Made by a program: the position numbers and the translations under genes. Shown here piece after piece: positions 24,981-35,429 of a stretch of 64,000 nucleotides of DNA; position 1 is the first letter of the stretch; every line of letters starts with the position of its first letter. Under the pieces are notes generated by a model. That model made no database searches. It saw only the letters and a program-made list of their open reading frames with translations, and was not told the origin of the DNA. Source of the stretch: Capitulum mitella (lineage: Eukaryota; Arthropoda; Thecostraca; Pollicipedomorpha; Pollicipedidae); assembly GCA_030062745.1 (NCBI GenBank), contig CP099840.1:11856437-11920436 (forward strand). Reading direction: 5' to 3'.

Positions 24981-26074
24981 CGTGCTTCCGGACGTCGTTC
25001 CGTGTGCCGGCGTACGACGTTCCGCCGTTACCCGACAGCCAGCCGCTCGACGGGTGACCCCTTTCGTCGCCGCGCGGGAGGCATCGCTGCGGCGGCAGTC
25101 GGCGTCGCGTGCACAGCGGCCGCACGCGCCGGCGGCCGACTGGCCCGGCGGCGCCGCGTCTTAGATTGCCCTGACGGGAGCTGGCGTCGCGTGCTGGGCA
25201 GGCCGAGTCGGAGACGGCGCCGACCGGAGTGGGCCGCAGGGGCCGCGCTCCGCCGCCGCCGGCCTGATAACGCCGGCCGAGGCCGCCCCGGCCAGTCCCG
25301 CGTTAACGGTCCCCCAGAGCGGCGCTGTGTTGTGTCGTGACGTCGGGAAGACGGTGATCGGTAACATTCACTGCCAGTGCCCCCGCCCGTGGCGGGTGGG
25401 GCCACGGACTCGAGAGGCGTCCTTGCTCGCCCTCAAAGCAGCTGTGATCGCCGTAATGCGAAGAATATATTTTGTGCAGGTCACTCATTTTTAACGTTGT
25501 CTGCGTGTTGACCGTTTGAAAATATAGTTTCGAAAAGTAATCATCCGGTGATGACATGAACGGCACCTTTTCACAAACAAAGTCGCTGCCAGAAACTAGA
25601 CACAGATTCCTGGGAAACAGCGAAAAATTCTTAACTGGGTTGCAATGCGACGGGCGGTCAACATTCCCAACGGACGTAAAAAACAGGGGATCACAGCTTT
25701 GCGCAAAACGGAACAATGCTGCTGTTGACCCTCGATGGGTGTGCTGCGTATGAAAATTTCAACACCGCGAAACAACATAGGCAGGAACAGCCTGATCACG
25801 TCGCTGCCAGTCTCCGAACCTCCAGTCTCCGAGTCTCCGCGCCGGTCTGCGAGTCTCCGAGCCAACGGTGTCTCCTTCCGTGCCGCCGGCTACGCCAGCC
25901 CGCTCCTCACATCTCGACCGCTCCGAGCACGTTGACATATCGTCGATCCGCGCCGGCGTCCCAGCGGTTTCCCAGCAGACTGCCACGGGTTAACCGCATC
26001 ACCAGTTCCCCTCGGAAACTCTGTCTCCGTCACTGAGACCGGACACCGCCCGGCCGGCACACGCCGGCCCCGCG
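24981..26074. other. GC-rich then mixed spacer between convergent genes
   Basis: The LRRC49-like gene ends at 24598 and GPN2 ends at 26075, facing each other. The 25.0-25.35 kb part is very GC-rich with open frames on both strands that look like composition artefacts. Short repeats of TCTCCGAG occur near 25810-25860. No gene is supported. Confidence 0.4.
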
Positions 26075-28394
26075 TCACGACTCCATCATCTCGTCCTCCT
26101 CGTCCTCCCGGTCCTGCCACAGGTACCGTTCGGCGGCGTCTCCCACCACGTCGTCCTGGAACTCGGCGCCCACGGCGCAGGCCAGCAGGCTCTGGATCGA
26201 GCGCTCCTCGCCGGCGCCGAACACGTACCCGTTGGCCTTGTCCACCACCCGCATCAGCCGCTGCATGGCGCGCTTGTCGGACACGTTGAGCGGCACGAAC
26301 GAGACCAGGCCGTAGTCCTGCACCAGGCCGGTCAGCTTCTCCGTCAGGCGGCGGTACTTCTTCGTGAACGGGTCGTCGTCGAGCAGGTCTGTCAGCCGCT
26401 CCAGGTCCATTACCTGCAGTCAGGACGGCGGTCAGGAGTGTACAGCAGGACCCTCTGTTGGCCGCCCCAGGTCCATCAGCTGTGGTCGGAACGGCAGTGA
26501 GGAAAGTACAACACGTGTGACGTACTGCGGACCAGCCGCCTGTAAAGACGGTGGGTAACGATCGGCCGAGAGCGCTCCGGGGTGAGGCTTCCCTCGCGGG
26601 CCCGGTGATGACAATAAAACAGACAATGAATCTGACTGACATTTTAACTGAGAATCCCATACAATAAACAGGCACAAACTCCAACATTAAACAGAAAATC
26701 TCAATTGCCGTACAGCAGAAGAGGAGGTTCCACTGACACATTAGCGCGAAGCACGGCACACAAAATATAAAGAACGCCCGTAGTAACCAGACTCCATAGA
26801 CGCAACTGCGCGGTCTTACGCCGGTGCCGGGACGCGCAGTCACGAACCTCCGTGTAGAAATCCAGACCAAAGTGCAGCTTTCCATACTTCTCCGCCAAAT
26901 CAATCTTGGAGAGAACGTTGACGTGCGGGAGCTCCAGGTGCAGCATCGTTGTCAGCGTGGTCAGCAGCACAGACACAAATTTTCCTGCGGAAATAAGCAG
27001 CGACCACATAGAACACTAAACTAATACAGCCATTGGCTGGTAGGGCATAAATCAGCATTGATTGTAAACAAGAACTTAATAAATCTGTTGGCTTGTCACA
27101 AATAAATAGCATACGACTCCACTTCATCTCGACAGTCTACGCATTCGAAGTCCGCGCAAAGCTGTCATCAACTTCAGAAGCACAATCTAACCGGAATACT
27201 TTGCTCCCTCTCCCCGGTAGCAAAGATCTCTAGCCCCGGTTCTGCGTCTTCTGACACCGTTCGGTCTCGGCCTGGACTATGACCCAAAATGACTCGGCTA
27301 TAATCACTTCGCAGGCAGGAGTCCGCCGCCAGGCGAGGCGACTGGAACGTCTTCCGTCCGAGTTCCCCAGATGACACCCGCTCCCGGCACTCCGGATTTC
27401 ATGACCGTGACGAGGGCGGCCGGTGGACCGGAGCACCTGGACCCCGACCTCACCTGATCAGGAACTCCAAGCTTGACGCCCCGTCGTCAGGCACTTCACC
27501 CCCACCTAAGCTGGGAGATCTGCTAGCGCTTCACGAGCCAAGCTTCCAGACCACATTGTTTCCCGTTGCTGACCAGGGTGTGACCAGACGCTTGACCAGG
27601 GCCGAATCCCCCGACCGCGGTGTGTCCTGATCAGTACCTGTCCCAATCTAACCCTGACTGGGGGTGTCCATGACCCCAGCCCGAGACTACATGCCGCCGG
27701 GCTCCCCACCTGGGTCGCTGCAGTAGTGAGAGTCCACCAGGTTGACGGCTGTCAGTCGGAGGTTCTGCTTCTCCAGACGGCGCAGGATGCGGGGCACGGC
27801 CGCGTTGTGGGTGTACAGTTCCACCTGGACACACGGCGCGCCAGTCAGCCGCACCGCAAGGCGGCACGTGCAGCCTCCAGACACAACACCTACATACCGC
27901 CCTCCCGTTGGCTAGGCACGACAACCAAGTCTGGTGGCCAATGCGTTCAGCGCGGTGTTGGTATTACACGTCATTTTACGATTTCGACGAGCGACGGCAA
28001 ACGCAGTCAAATATTGGTCCCCAAACGTCCAGCAGACAATGACAGACAAGCTAACCTGTCCGGGAAAGTCGAACAGGATGTAGCAGTCCCGCAGCGCCTC
28101 CAGCTTCTTGAGCAGCCAGTCGAGGTTCTTCTCGACATACTCCATGCAGTACAGGAGGCCGCCGTTGGGACCGAGGCCCAGGCGGTCCATGACGTCGGCG
28201 ACTGTGACCAGTTCGGCCAGGTCCACGTCCGGCGCGAACGGCAGCACGTCGTTGGCCGGGTCCAGGTTCACCACGGCCACCTTGCGGCCGGTGGCGCGCA
28301 GGAACTCCTGCATGCCGGCGCAGTAGGTGGTCTTGCCCGAGCCAGGCGGCCCCACCACCACCTGACCGAACCGCACCGGCACCCCAGACGACAT
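26075..28394 (-). CDS. GPN2: GPN-loop GTPase 2
   Basis: Four minus-strand exons join in phase: 28394-28056, 27824-27710, 26984-26848, 26413-26075 (TGA); 309 residues, the usual size of GPN2. Residues 15-23 are the P-loop GPPGSGKTT, residues 75-77 the Gly-Pro-Asn insertion ([14 protein letters not shown]) that defines the family, [12 protein letters not shown] is the switch II region at an exon junction, HYCSDPGKFVSVL follows, VNVLSKIDL is the base-recognition loop, and [15 protein letters not shown] lies near the C terminus. The tail is acidic ([10 protein letters not shown]). GPN GTPases are dimeric chaperone-like enzymes that help assemble and import RNA polymerase II and III from the cytoplasm. 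The start chosen is the ATG nearest the P-loop. A 57-bp tandem array upstream supplies three further in-frame ATGs (28451, 28508, 28565) with no stop between. Confidence 0.95.
26395..26526. repeat. Two-copy duplication over the acceptor of the last GPN2 exon
   Basis: CCGCTCCAGGTCCATTACC at 26397 returns 66 bp later as CCGCCCCAGGTCCATCAGC, followed in both copies by similar TGGTCGGAACGG-like and AGTACAACA-like blocks. The first copy spans the real acceptor (CTGCAG/GTAATGG on the minus strand). The second lies in the intron and has lost the AG. Confidence 0.55.
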
Positions 28395-28771
28395 CTGACG
28401 GACAAAACAACGGAACACCTGACCGAACTGCACCGGCGTTCCAGACGACATCTGACGAACAAAACAACGGAACACGAGACCGCATCGCAACGGCGCTCCA
28501 GACGACATCTGACAGACAAAACAACGGAACATCTGACCGAACCGCACCGGCGCAACAGACGACATCTAGCGGACAAAACAACAGAACACTTGACCCAACC
28601 GCACCGGCGCTCCAGACAACATCTGGTGAACAGAACGGCAGAGTCAGAACACCTGACCAAATCGTCCCGGATGACATCTGGTGGACAGAACGACAGTCAG
28701 AACACCTGACCGAACCGCACCGGCGCTCCAGATGACATCTGGAGGACAAAACGGCAGAGTCAGAACACTTG
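28363..28771. repeat. 57-bp minisatellite containing the GPN2 start codon
   Basis: Seven units share CTGACCGAACCGCACCGGCG, then CAGACGACATCTG, then GGACAAAACAACGG-like blocks. On the minus strand each reads TTTTGTCCGTCAGATGTCGTC and then GTGCGGTTCGGTCAG, that is, a pyrimidine-rich tract, CAG, the start codon and the first 11 GPN2 codons. The four units nearest the gene keep exact 57-bp spacing, so the frame stays open across them. Confidence 0.9.
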
Positions 28772-29146
28772 AATTCTGTTTAATGGGGGAATGATTGCCG
28801 ACTGAAACAATGGAAAGTAGTCCAACAGAACCAGTGTTTGCTAAAGGGAACCTCATCCAATGTACTCACAACCCTGATATAACACCTGCCTGAAGTGTAA
28901 TGAATAACAGCGAAAAAATTTGTGATAACAACAATGCCATGGATGAATGAAATGAATTCAACTGGGTATCTGGAACATCGCACAAAACAATGGTTTTCCT
29001 GCATCCAAACCAAGCTGTCGTTTGCATAACACGCAGCCTGAGATCAACAGCTTAACATCCATCGGCAGCGTACCCATCACCCAATACAACGCAATAAAGC
29101 CTGCAAGCTCATCAGGACAGAGGATGGCCTCACCTGTCGGTCCAGT
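28772..29146. other. Spacer between GPN2 and PSMG3
   Basis: Both genes are on the minus strand, so this holds the GPN2 upstream region and the PSMG3 3' UTR. No separate gene was seen. Confidence 0.4.
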
Positions 29147-30167
29147 CTAGTTGCCGTTCTCCTTGATGACTGGCACGATCAGCTTCAGCAGTGGCGGGCT
29201 GAGGTTCTTCAGGGCCAGAGTCAGTATCAGGTGTTTGCGCGTGCCCAGCTGTTCGGCTAGGAAGCGCGCCGCCGCCCTCACCGACCCAGTGTCCTCACCG
29301 AGCAGAACCCTGGCCGGAGAGCAGCTGACGTCAAACATCAGACACCGAGCAGCACCCTGGCCAGAGAACAGATGACGTCAGACATCACACACCGAGCAGC
29401 ACCCTGGCCAGAGAACAGATGACGTCAGACATCACACACCGAGCAGCACCCTGGCCAGAGAACAGATGACGTCAGACATCACACACCGAGCAGCACCTTG
29501 GCCAGAGAACAGATGACGTCAGACATCACACACCGGACAGAGCCCCGGCCAGAGAGCAGCTGACACCAGAGTGCAATGACTGGCAACTTCAGCGATGACT
29601 GCAGAGGAACTGCGTAGCGTCAAGTCGATACCATGCTCAACTCCAAGCCAAATCAACACCAACATATAAAACGCTTGTACACAAGGCCTGCGCGGATCCC
29701 TTATATCTGAATGAGCAAAAACTGATTTTATTCGATAATATTAATTCGTTTTCCGAAGCACGGCAAACAGTTCAGATTCATCTTGACCAATCATATTCCC
29801 GAATGAAGAAATCCCCCCCTTGCAGGTGCAACGAACAAATTATTGGCAGGCTATCGGACTACGAAAATGAGAACAGACCTGGTCTCGTATATTTTCTTAG
29901 GACCTTCTACCACCTGGGAATTCTCAACCTCCACCTGAAGAACGGTGCCGAGCTTCTGGTACTCAGTGATGCAAAGAAAATCCGTCTCTCTGAAACGCAA
30001 AAACATGATCCACTGCAAATAAGCTAACAGAGACTGTAAATACACGACAAAAACAGTCGTTATGACAACTGCCCCGTGAACGCATGCGATCAGGAATCGA
30101 CATCAACACGAACGTCTCAGGGTATTTCGGACGTTTTGATTATTTTTCCACACCATTTTCTACGGGA

Positions 30168-30220
<53 letters not shown>

Positions 30221-30408
30221 GTTTGCAACAGTCGAACGCAAAACAACACGTGGCTGGGACGCCAGCAATGCATCATCGTTACATACCCAAACGTGCAGCG
30301 GGCGAAGTCGATGTGTTTTCCCTCGATGACGGCGGCGAACACCTTAGACGAGCAGGGAGCTGAGACTCTGGGCGCCGGCACACGGTCTGACTCTTCCAGC
30401 AGGGACAT
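29147..30408 (-). CDS. PSMG3: Proteasome assembly chaperone 3
   Basis: Three minus-strand exons join in phase: 30408-30287, 29989-29879 and 29309-29147 (TAG); 131 residues against about 122 in vertebrates. Exon 1 contains SSKVFAAVIEGKHIDFARCT, matching the first beta hairpin of the family. Exon 2 has ITEYQKLGTVLQVEVEN, equivalent to the FGKMGTLVSLE strand. Exon 3 begins VLLGEDTGSVRAAARFLAEQ and continues ILTLALKN, equivalent to VLLGQDEP...LLAVAVKD. PSMG3 (PAC3) pairs with PSMG4 and guides early assembly of the proteasome alpha ring. Intron 1 contains a long (AT)n tract. Exon 3 is preceded by a 47-bp array copying its acceptor, and exon 1 is flanked upstream by a roughly 36-bp array. Confidence 0.88.
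29310..29560. repeat. 47-bp minisatellite copying the PSMG3 exon 3 acceptor
   Basis: Units of 47 bp place the exon-edge base at 29309 (real), 29356, 29403, 29450 and 29497, with a partial copy beyond. On the minus strand each reads TGACGTCATCTGTTCTCTGG and then CCAG/GGTGCTGCTCGGT, so the acceptor and the first 13 exon bases are duplicated. The unit at 29497 has lost the AG (CAG to CAA). Confidence 0.9.
30174..30220. repeat. (AT)n microsatellite in PSMG3 intron 1
   Basis: About 23 uninterrupted AT dinucleotides between PSMG3 exons 1 and 2. Such tracts are length-variable and can form cruciforms. Confidence 0.95.
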
Positions 30409-30605
30409 GACTCACCGGACTCTGAAACGACATCCTTGCAATCAACATACCGGAGTTATGACTTTGAAATGACACACTCACAATCAACACACCCGACTCT
30501 GAAACGATACACTCACAATCAACACACCAGATTCTGAGACGACAAACTCACAATCAACACACCGGACTCTGAAAGGACACACTCACAATCAACTCACCCG
30601 ACAAA
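30409..30605. repeat. About 36-bp minisatellite upstream of PSMG3 exon 1
   Basis: Five units of GACTCTGAAACGACACACTC followed by ACAATCAACACACC-like sequence start directly at the PSMG3 initiator side. On the minus strand each reads CGTTTCAG/AGTC, an acceptor-like element. The copy next to the ATG could be the acceptor of a 5' UTR exon. Confidence 0.75.
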
Positions 30606-31417
30606 CGGCCTAGTGGAGTTCGGCCAACAAAAGCTCGTCCAGCACCACGTTAGCTTGAATACATACATGTTACGGTATGAGACACTGTTTGATAAGTGAG
30701 AAAAACGAATAGTTTGAGCAGCTGACGTAATTACTCCCGCCATTAGAAGATCCACTCAGTGTAAGCAATTTCTGTGTTCCCTTCGAACTATCGTGCTCAG
30801 TACAGGCACTAATCATATTTTCCGCAGCATCAACCGTCTCTGTAAATATGCTTCCGAGAACGTGTAAATTACAATCGCCGTTTCGAAACTAAACCCCTCA
30901 AAGCCGCCTCCGGATCACGCATTCCTGAGACTGATGTCCGACTCTGGCTCCCACCGAAATCTCGCTATCACCGAGCGCACGGGCCGCGCGGCCCGTCGTG
31001 AGACCATGACCGCCACCAGACTCGCCAGCACAGGCCGTGCCGGCCGCGGCCCAGTCACACAAAGAGGGCGGCTCATCCGACCACCGCCGGCCGTCGGACC
31101 ACTGTTGACACGTCTCCTGAGCACGTTAAGCACCCGACGTTAAGCACCTGACGCCTCTGCTCTGCTCAGTCATTTCACCACACTGCTGATAGGACGAGGC
31201 CTGACGGACGCAGCACACCCCAACGCTGCCGACACCAAACGTCTGCTGAGCTCTGTCTTAAACGGACGACCTACCCCGCCGTGGCACCAGTGGCAGCAAG
31301 ACGCTGGGAACCTCGACCGTCTCTGCGTCTATTGCTGCCCGCCGTGTTGGTTTCTGTTGGTGCCAGCATGTTTATGCCTACTGATCAGTGCCGCTACATC
31401 TCTGCCCACCAGCCGCC
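30606..31417. other. Spacer upstream of PSMG3
   Basis: Probable promoter side of PSMG3, moderately GC-rich at 30.9-31.3 kb. No recognisable gene. The ORFs at 30934-31143 (plus) and 30915-31133 (minus) mirror each other and have no family resemblance. Confidence 0.35.
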
Positions 31418-31682
31418 ATGGAGCGTTACTGGGACATCAAAGCCGTACTCGCCCAGCAGCCATCAATGGCAAGGAGCAAGTACTCATCCGCTGGTACAGC
31501 CTCGGCCCCGAAAACGACACCTGAGAGCCTCTGTTCAACCTTCCATATGGATTCGTGATCAAATATTTGCGTCGAAAACAAGCACAGCAGGGTCTCCCCG
31601 TGCGCTGCGGACCGCCAAACGTGGCAGGCCCAGGTCCACAAAACCGGACAACTGCCAGTCGCCGAAGGTCAACCCTTTGATC
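31418..31682 (+). pseudogene. Broken chromodomain fragment
   Basis: An ATG in a Kozak context opens MERYWDIKAVLAQQ. After a one-base loss near 31461 the next frame reads INGKEQVLIRWYSLGPENDT, a stop, then EPLFNLPYGFVIKYLRRKQA. Together this matches the chromodomain pattern (Y.V..IL..R..G..EYLV.W.G...E.NTWEP..N). The stop TGA (31522-31524) stands exactly where the invariant Trp of TWEP belongs. Chromodomains bind methylated histone tails and also occur at the C terminus of some LTR-retrotransposon integrases, a likely source here. One frameshift plus one nonsense change mark it as dead unless the assembly is wrong. No integrase core was found upstream. Confidence 0.6.
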
Positions 31683-32347
31683 ACCACGAGCCGACGCCCA
31701 CTGCCCGCACCTCTTCGGAAACACTGCTATGTTCCGGGGACATGGAAGGATTTGTCACGTTTCTGTAAGCCTACGACAAGCACGCCCTGCCGTGTAAGTC
31801 CCGACGGGACGACGTATCCTGACACCCTTTCGGATGTCCGGTCAACATCGCTCACGAGGAGCTCTCCGGAGTCCAGGGCGGTCGGCGGTGATCAGCAGCC
31901 AGACAGCCCTCCGCCGCTGGCCGCCGCCATCCGTTGACAATGTCGCTAAACCTCTTAAGAAGAACGCTCGTCGCTCTCAGGCGTTGCGAAATGTTTGTAA
32001 CCTGCAGAGCCCAGGCCGTGCTGTTCTTGCTATCGCATAAATCATGCAATGTATCGAAAATATCAACGTACTGTTTTACATGTCAACGACTGCGCTCAAC
32101 CAGCAAGATGGAAAACCTCGAGATATCACGGACAGATATGAAAACACGCACAGAAACCACACGAATACGTCACAAAAACAGTTATCATCCATAGGACCTC
32201 ATGTTTTGACAAGTCAGTATTGTCAGAAGCTCTCCCGTCAACGAAATTACTTGCCCACGGATGAAAAGGAATATTTCATATCCCAATTAATATCCAGATT
32301 CTCAGCAGTCCACTTTTCCGTGCGGCCCCGCCCGCGGCACCCCTACC

Positions 32348-33512
32348 TCACACGGACGACGCCGGCGTCTTCAGCTGGACGCGCATGGAGACCACGTCCG
32401 TGGCGCGCAGCGTGGCGTGGCTGTAGGTGGCCAGCGGCGTGCGCAGGTCGGCCACGTGCAGCAGCAGCACGTCCCGGTCGAACGCCTCCAGTCGGCCGCG
32501 CACCAGGCCTCCGCCGTGCAGCCGGAACTCGGCCTCACGGCCTGGCGGCAGAGGGTGCTGGTCACGCGCCTGCAGCCAGGAGTCAGGGCACAGGTTAACA
32601 GTGTTGGAAAAACTGTCGTTTTCTGGTGTCAAGGAGCACCAAAACATTTATACTCCAATAAAAATTTGTACTCCAAAATGGTCATATCTTCCCCCCCAAA
32701 AAAAGACATAGGTATTCAACCAGAGTTTGAAGCTGCTCAGCATCTCCCCAGGTTGATGGTTTACTATCCACACTCGGCCAGTAAAGTACACTCCCACTGA
32801 AGTACACTCCCACTGACCTACTGAACCCCACTGAAGTACACTCCGAACCCATGGCCAGCCGCCTTCCACCCTCCTTCTACCTTCCTCCAGTCAATGACTC
32901 TACTGAACTACCATGAAGACACAGGAAACTGGCCTGCCCCACCCCCCCTCCCCAAACAGAGCCACTGGCTCCACCCCTGCCAGCCACATGTTTGCAAAGC
33001 ACCTATTTAGTCCATGTTTCTCACATAAATGCATGACATTTTATACTCTAAAAGAGAATCTGTACTCTGACACCTGGAAAAAAAACGGGATTCCAACACT
33101 GCTGGTGGATCAGTGCCCACACAAGCTCACTGCTTATGGCTAAATGCACTTTCCATTTTCCACTGTCAAATTCTGTAGTGGCCTCCACTTCAAGGCACCA
33201 TACTGGTCCAAAATGAACATGCCACATGAATAATGATACACTAGGGCCAAAAAGACATCATGATTGATCATGAATACCATGATAATAACACCACTGACAA
33301 CATAAATTCTGGTGCAAAAAGTTATTTGTGAATGCCTTGAACCAAAGTGCCTTGACTGAACCAACTATTTCTGGATTATGCTGTTTCCGAATATGTTGCA
33401 CTGACACACCTCTAAGAGATGAAAGAGCTTCCAGAAATCCCAGTCGCAAATTGGCTCGAATCTCTTGAACACCTGTACTGCTCTCCTTGGTGTCTGATTC
33501 AGGCTTGTTCAT
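32348..33512 (-). CDS. GEMIN7: Gemin7-like SMN complex protein
   Basis: Two minus-strand exons, 33512-33408 and 32569-32348, give 108 residues. Exon 1 reads MNKPESDTKESSTGVQEIRA and ends FLEALSSLRG, matching the R..LRERYLRSL.. helix of Gemin7. Exon 2 contains EAEFRLHGGGLVRGRLEAFD, VLLLHVADLRTPLATYSHAT and LRATDVVSMRVQL, the Sm-like beta strands of the family (FTLHEGVRVAAHF..., QLQTPIG..., LRCSDIISY). Gemin7 pairs with Gemin6 in the SMN complex that loads Sm rings on spliceosomal snRNAs. The phase-correct donor is GGT/GTGTCA. A better-looking GAG/GTGTGT two bases earlier would break the frame, so the junction deserves RNA evidence. The C-terminal tail KTPASSV is short. Confidence 0.8.
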
Positions 33513-34624
33513 CTAGCTGATCTGGAAAAAAATAAAGTTGTCAGCAAACAGCAACAGCTACTTGGTCAGAGCAGATGGAATCACACCCAATATTTCCTCT
33601 AAAAACTGCAAAATGGTATACAAATGGCATGGATGATCAATGCACAAACCACATCCTTGTCTCTCCACCCTAACAAGTAGCTTTGTCACTTTGGCACCAG
33701 GTATCTGACCTGATGACCAACAGAGTAAATGGCTGTGTAAAATGGAGGTTGCAAAGGGGCTAACACCATTAGTTATGGGTATGATGTGCATAGGTTGTAA
33801 TTAATTGTATGAAGAGCCCTCTTGGAATTAAGGATGCACTTAAACTACAAAGTCAATATTTTGGATTATTGGACATTACTGGACAGTATGGGAAAAATGT
33901 TGTGTATCCTTTTTCTGTCATGTCAGTAATCATGAATAAACCACAACAGCATAGATCAGAGAGAAAAACAAAATGGCAAGGAAGACCAAAATGAAAAGTC
34001 ATAAATGGCCACAGCATGCAATGTTGTATCAATTCCAACTTTCCTGGTACACAACCATAACAAGTTTTCAGTTGGTGAGATGGCCAAAATCACATACCTA
34101 ATGCTAAAAAATATAATTTTAAAATTGAATTATCATAAAATGTTGTAAATGACATTTTAAGAGGAAAATAACCAATAAGCCTACTACTGCTACCAATAAG
34201 CCCTACTACTCATTGAACTATTCAAGACTTGAAGTCATTTCATGATGACCTGTGAAATAAAGCCTACAAATAGAAATATCTACTTTTCATACAACATTCT
34301 ACACTGTGCAAAATGCCACACCCACAACTGCCTCCTGAATGGGCTGTTGTAACCACTTTTTAAATACTGAATAAACTTGACTGTATGGGATTAAAAACTT
34401 GCTTCTAGAAGTTTCAAAATAATTCCTGAACCTAACTTTACCAGAGTCTACACATCCACTAAGACAGAACACCCAATCTTGATCAGATTTTAGCAAACCG
34501 ACTTGGATGGTTTGAAAAAAAAATGCTTATTATATCATCAACACATACTTCCAGAGAAATGCTCAGAACCATCTCAAGTCATTTAAAGTGATTCTGTAGT
34601 GTAGTGATTCTGTCAATATGAACA
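33513..34624. other. AT-rich spacer upstream of GEMIN7
   Basis: Low-GC sequence with only short ORFs on both strands. It may include the 5' UTR and promoter of GEMIN7. Nothing else was recognised. Confidence 0.35.
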
Positions 34625-35011
34625 GTGGCAGCACCACCAGGGAGAACGGGCTATGGGGACAACAACCCCTTGCTTGGGAAACTTAACCATACTCTCAGTG
34701 ACGATGCACAGACAGAAAGAAATAGAACCGTTCTTTGCCCCTGCTGTCCTGAATATGTGGTGCTGCCAATATCACTGGAATACGTTCAAGGTGGAAAACA
34801 TCCCGTCACATATTGTAACACGGGTCACGTCGTTCGCGTGTCTCTGTTACCATCCATCACTCTAGCGCAATCATATTGCACGTGCTCTATCCACGATGAT
34901 GAATTGGCAAAATACCGCAGCACGCAATCAACCCGCGCGAAACACCGCAGACATCATTCCTTGTCGCAAGAGCGCCGTCTATCGCTACATAATTTGCTGC
35001 CAAAATGCTGA
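34625..35011 (+). CDS. Unrecognised open reading frame, doubtful
   Basis: 128 open codons beginning MAAPPGRTGYGDNNPLLGKL, with a CPCC motif and a His/Arg/Ser-rich end (KHRRHHSLSQERRLS). No domain recognised and no splice partner seen. Its neighbour GEMIN7 is on the other strand, 1.1 kb away. It could be chance or a transposon leftover. Confidence 0.18.
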   Translation: MAAPPGRTGYGDNNPLLGKLNHTLSDDAQTERNRTVLCPCCPEYVVLPISLEYVQGGKHPVTYCNTGHVVRVSLLPSITLAQSYCTCSIHDDELAKYRSTQSTRAKHRRHHSLSQERRLSLHNLLPKC

Positions 35012-35254
35012 TGAACATCGGAATTTTAAGATGCATAATAAATTTTAACATACTTGAAGTCCTAATTCTAGTTTATGCTTCAAGTTTGCGATTCGCTCTT
35101 GTTGACAGAAAACGGTGTGTTGGTGCGTTGAGCTGTTAATCGTAAAACTGGACATGTTCACCAAAATGACAACACACCGACCCTACGCAAATGCACCTTC
35201 CATTGTTTGCGAGGAAACGTATATTTCATTATACAATAAAATATCAGAAATATC

Positions 35255-35412
35255 AGAAATTCACTTTAAGAGAAATATATATTTCACTTAACGCACATTT
35301 CTGATATTCCTTTCTTTTGATATTATGGATTCAATATAAAATAAATGACTGATATTATAAATGCACGTTAAGAGAAAAATATATTTCTCTTAACGTGCAT
35401 TTCTGATATTTC
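35255..35412. repeat. Two related AT-rich hairpins
   Basis: 35359-35377 and 35384-35402 are perfect 19-bp inverted arms (AAATGCACGTTAAGAGAAA) with a 6-base loop. At about 35262-35306 a related imperfect hairpin uses TTTAAGAGAAATATATATTT and CACTTAACGCACATTT. Both are followed by CTGATATT. The pattern suits a small palindromic repeat or the end of a foldback element. Confidence 0.7.
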
Positions 35413-35429
35413 TCTTGGAGACATGACTA

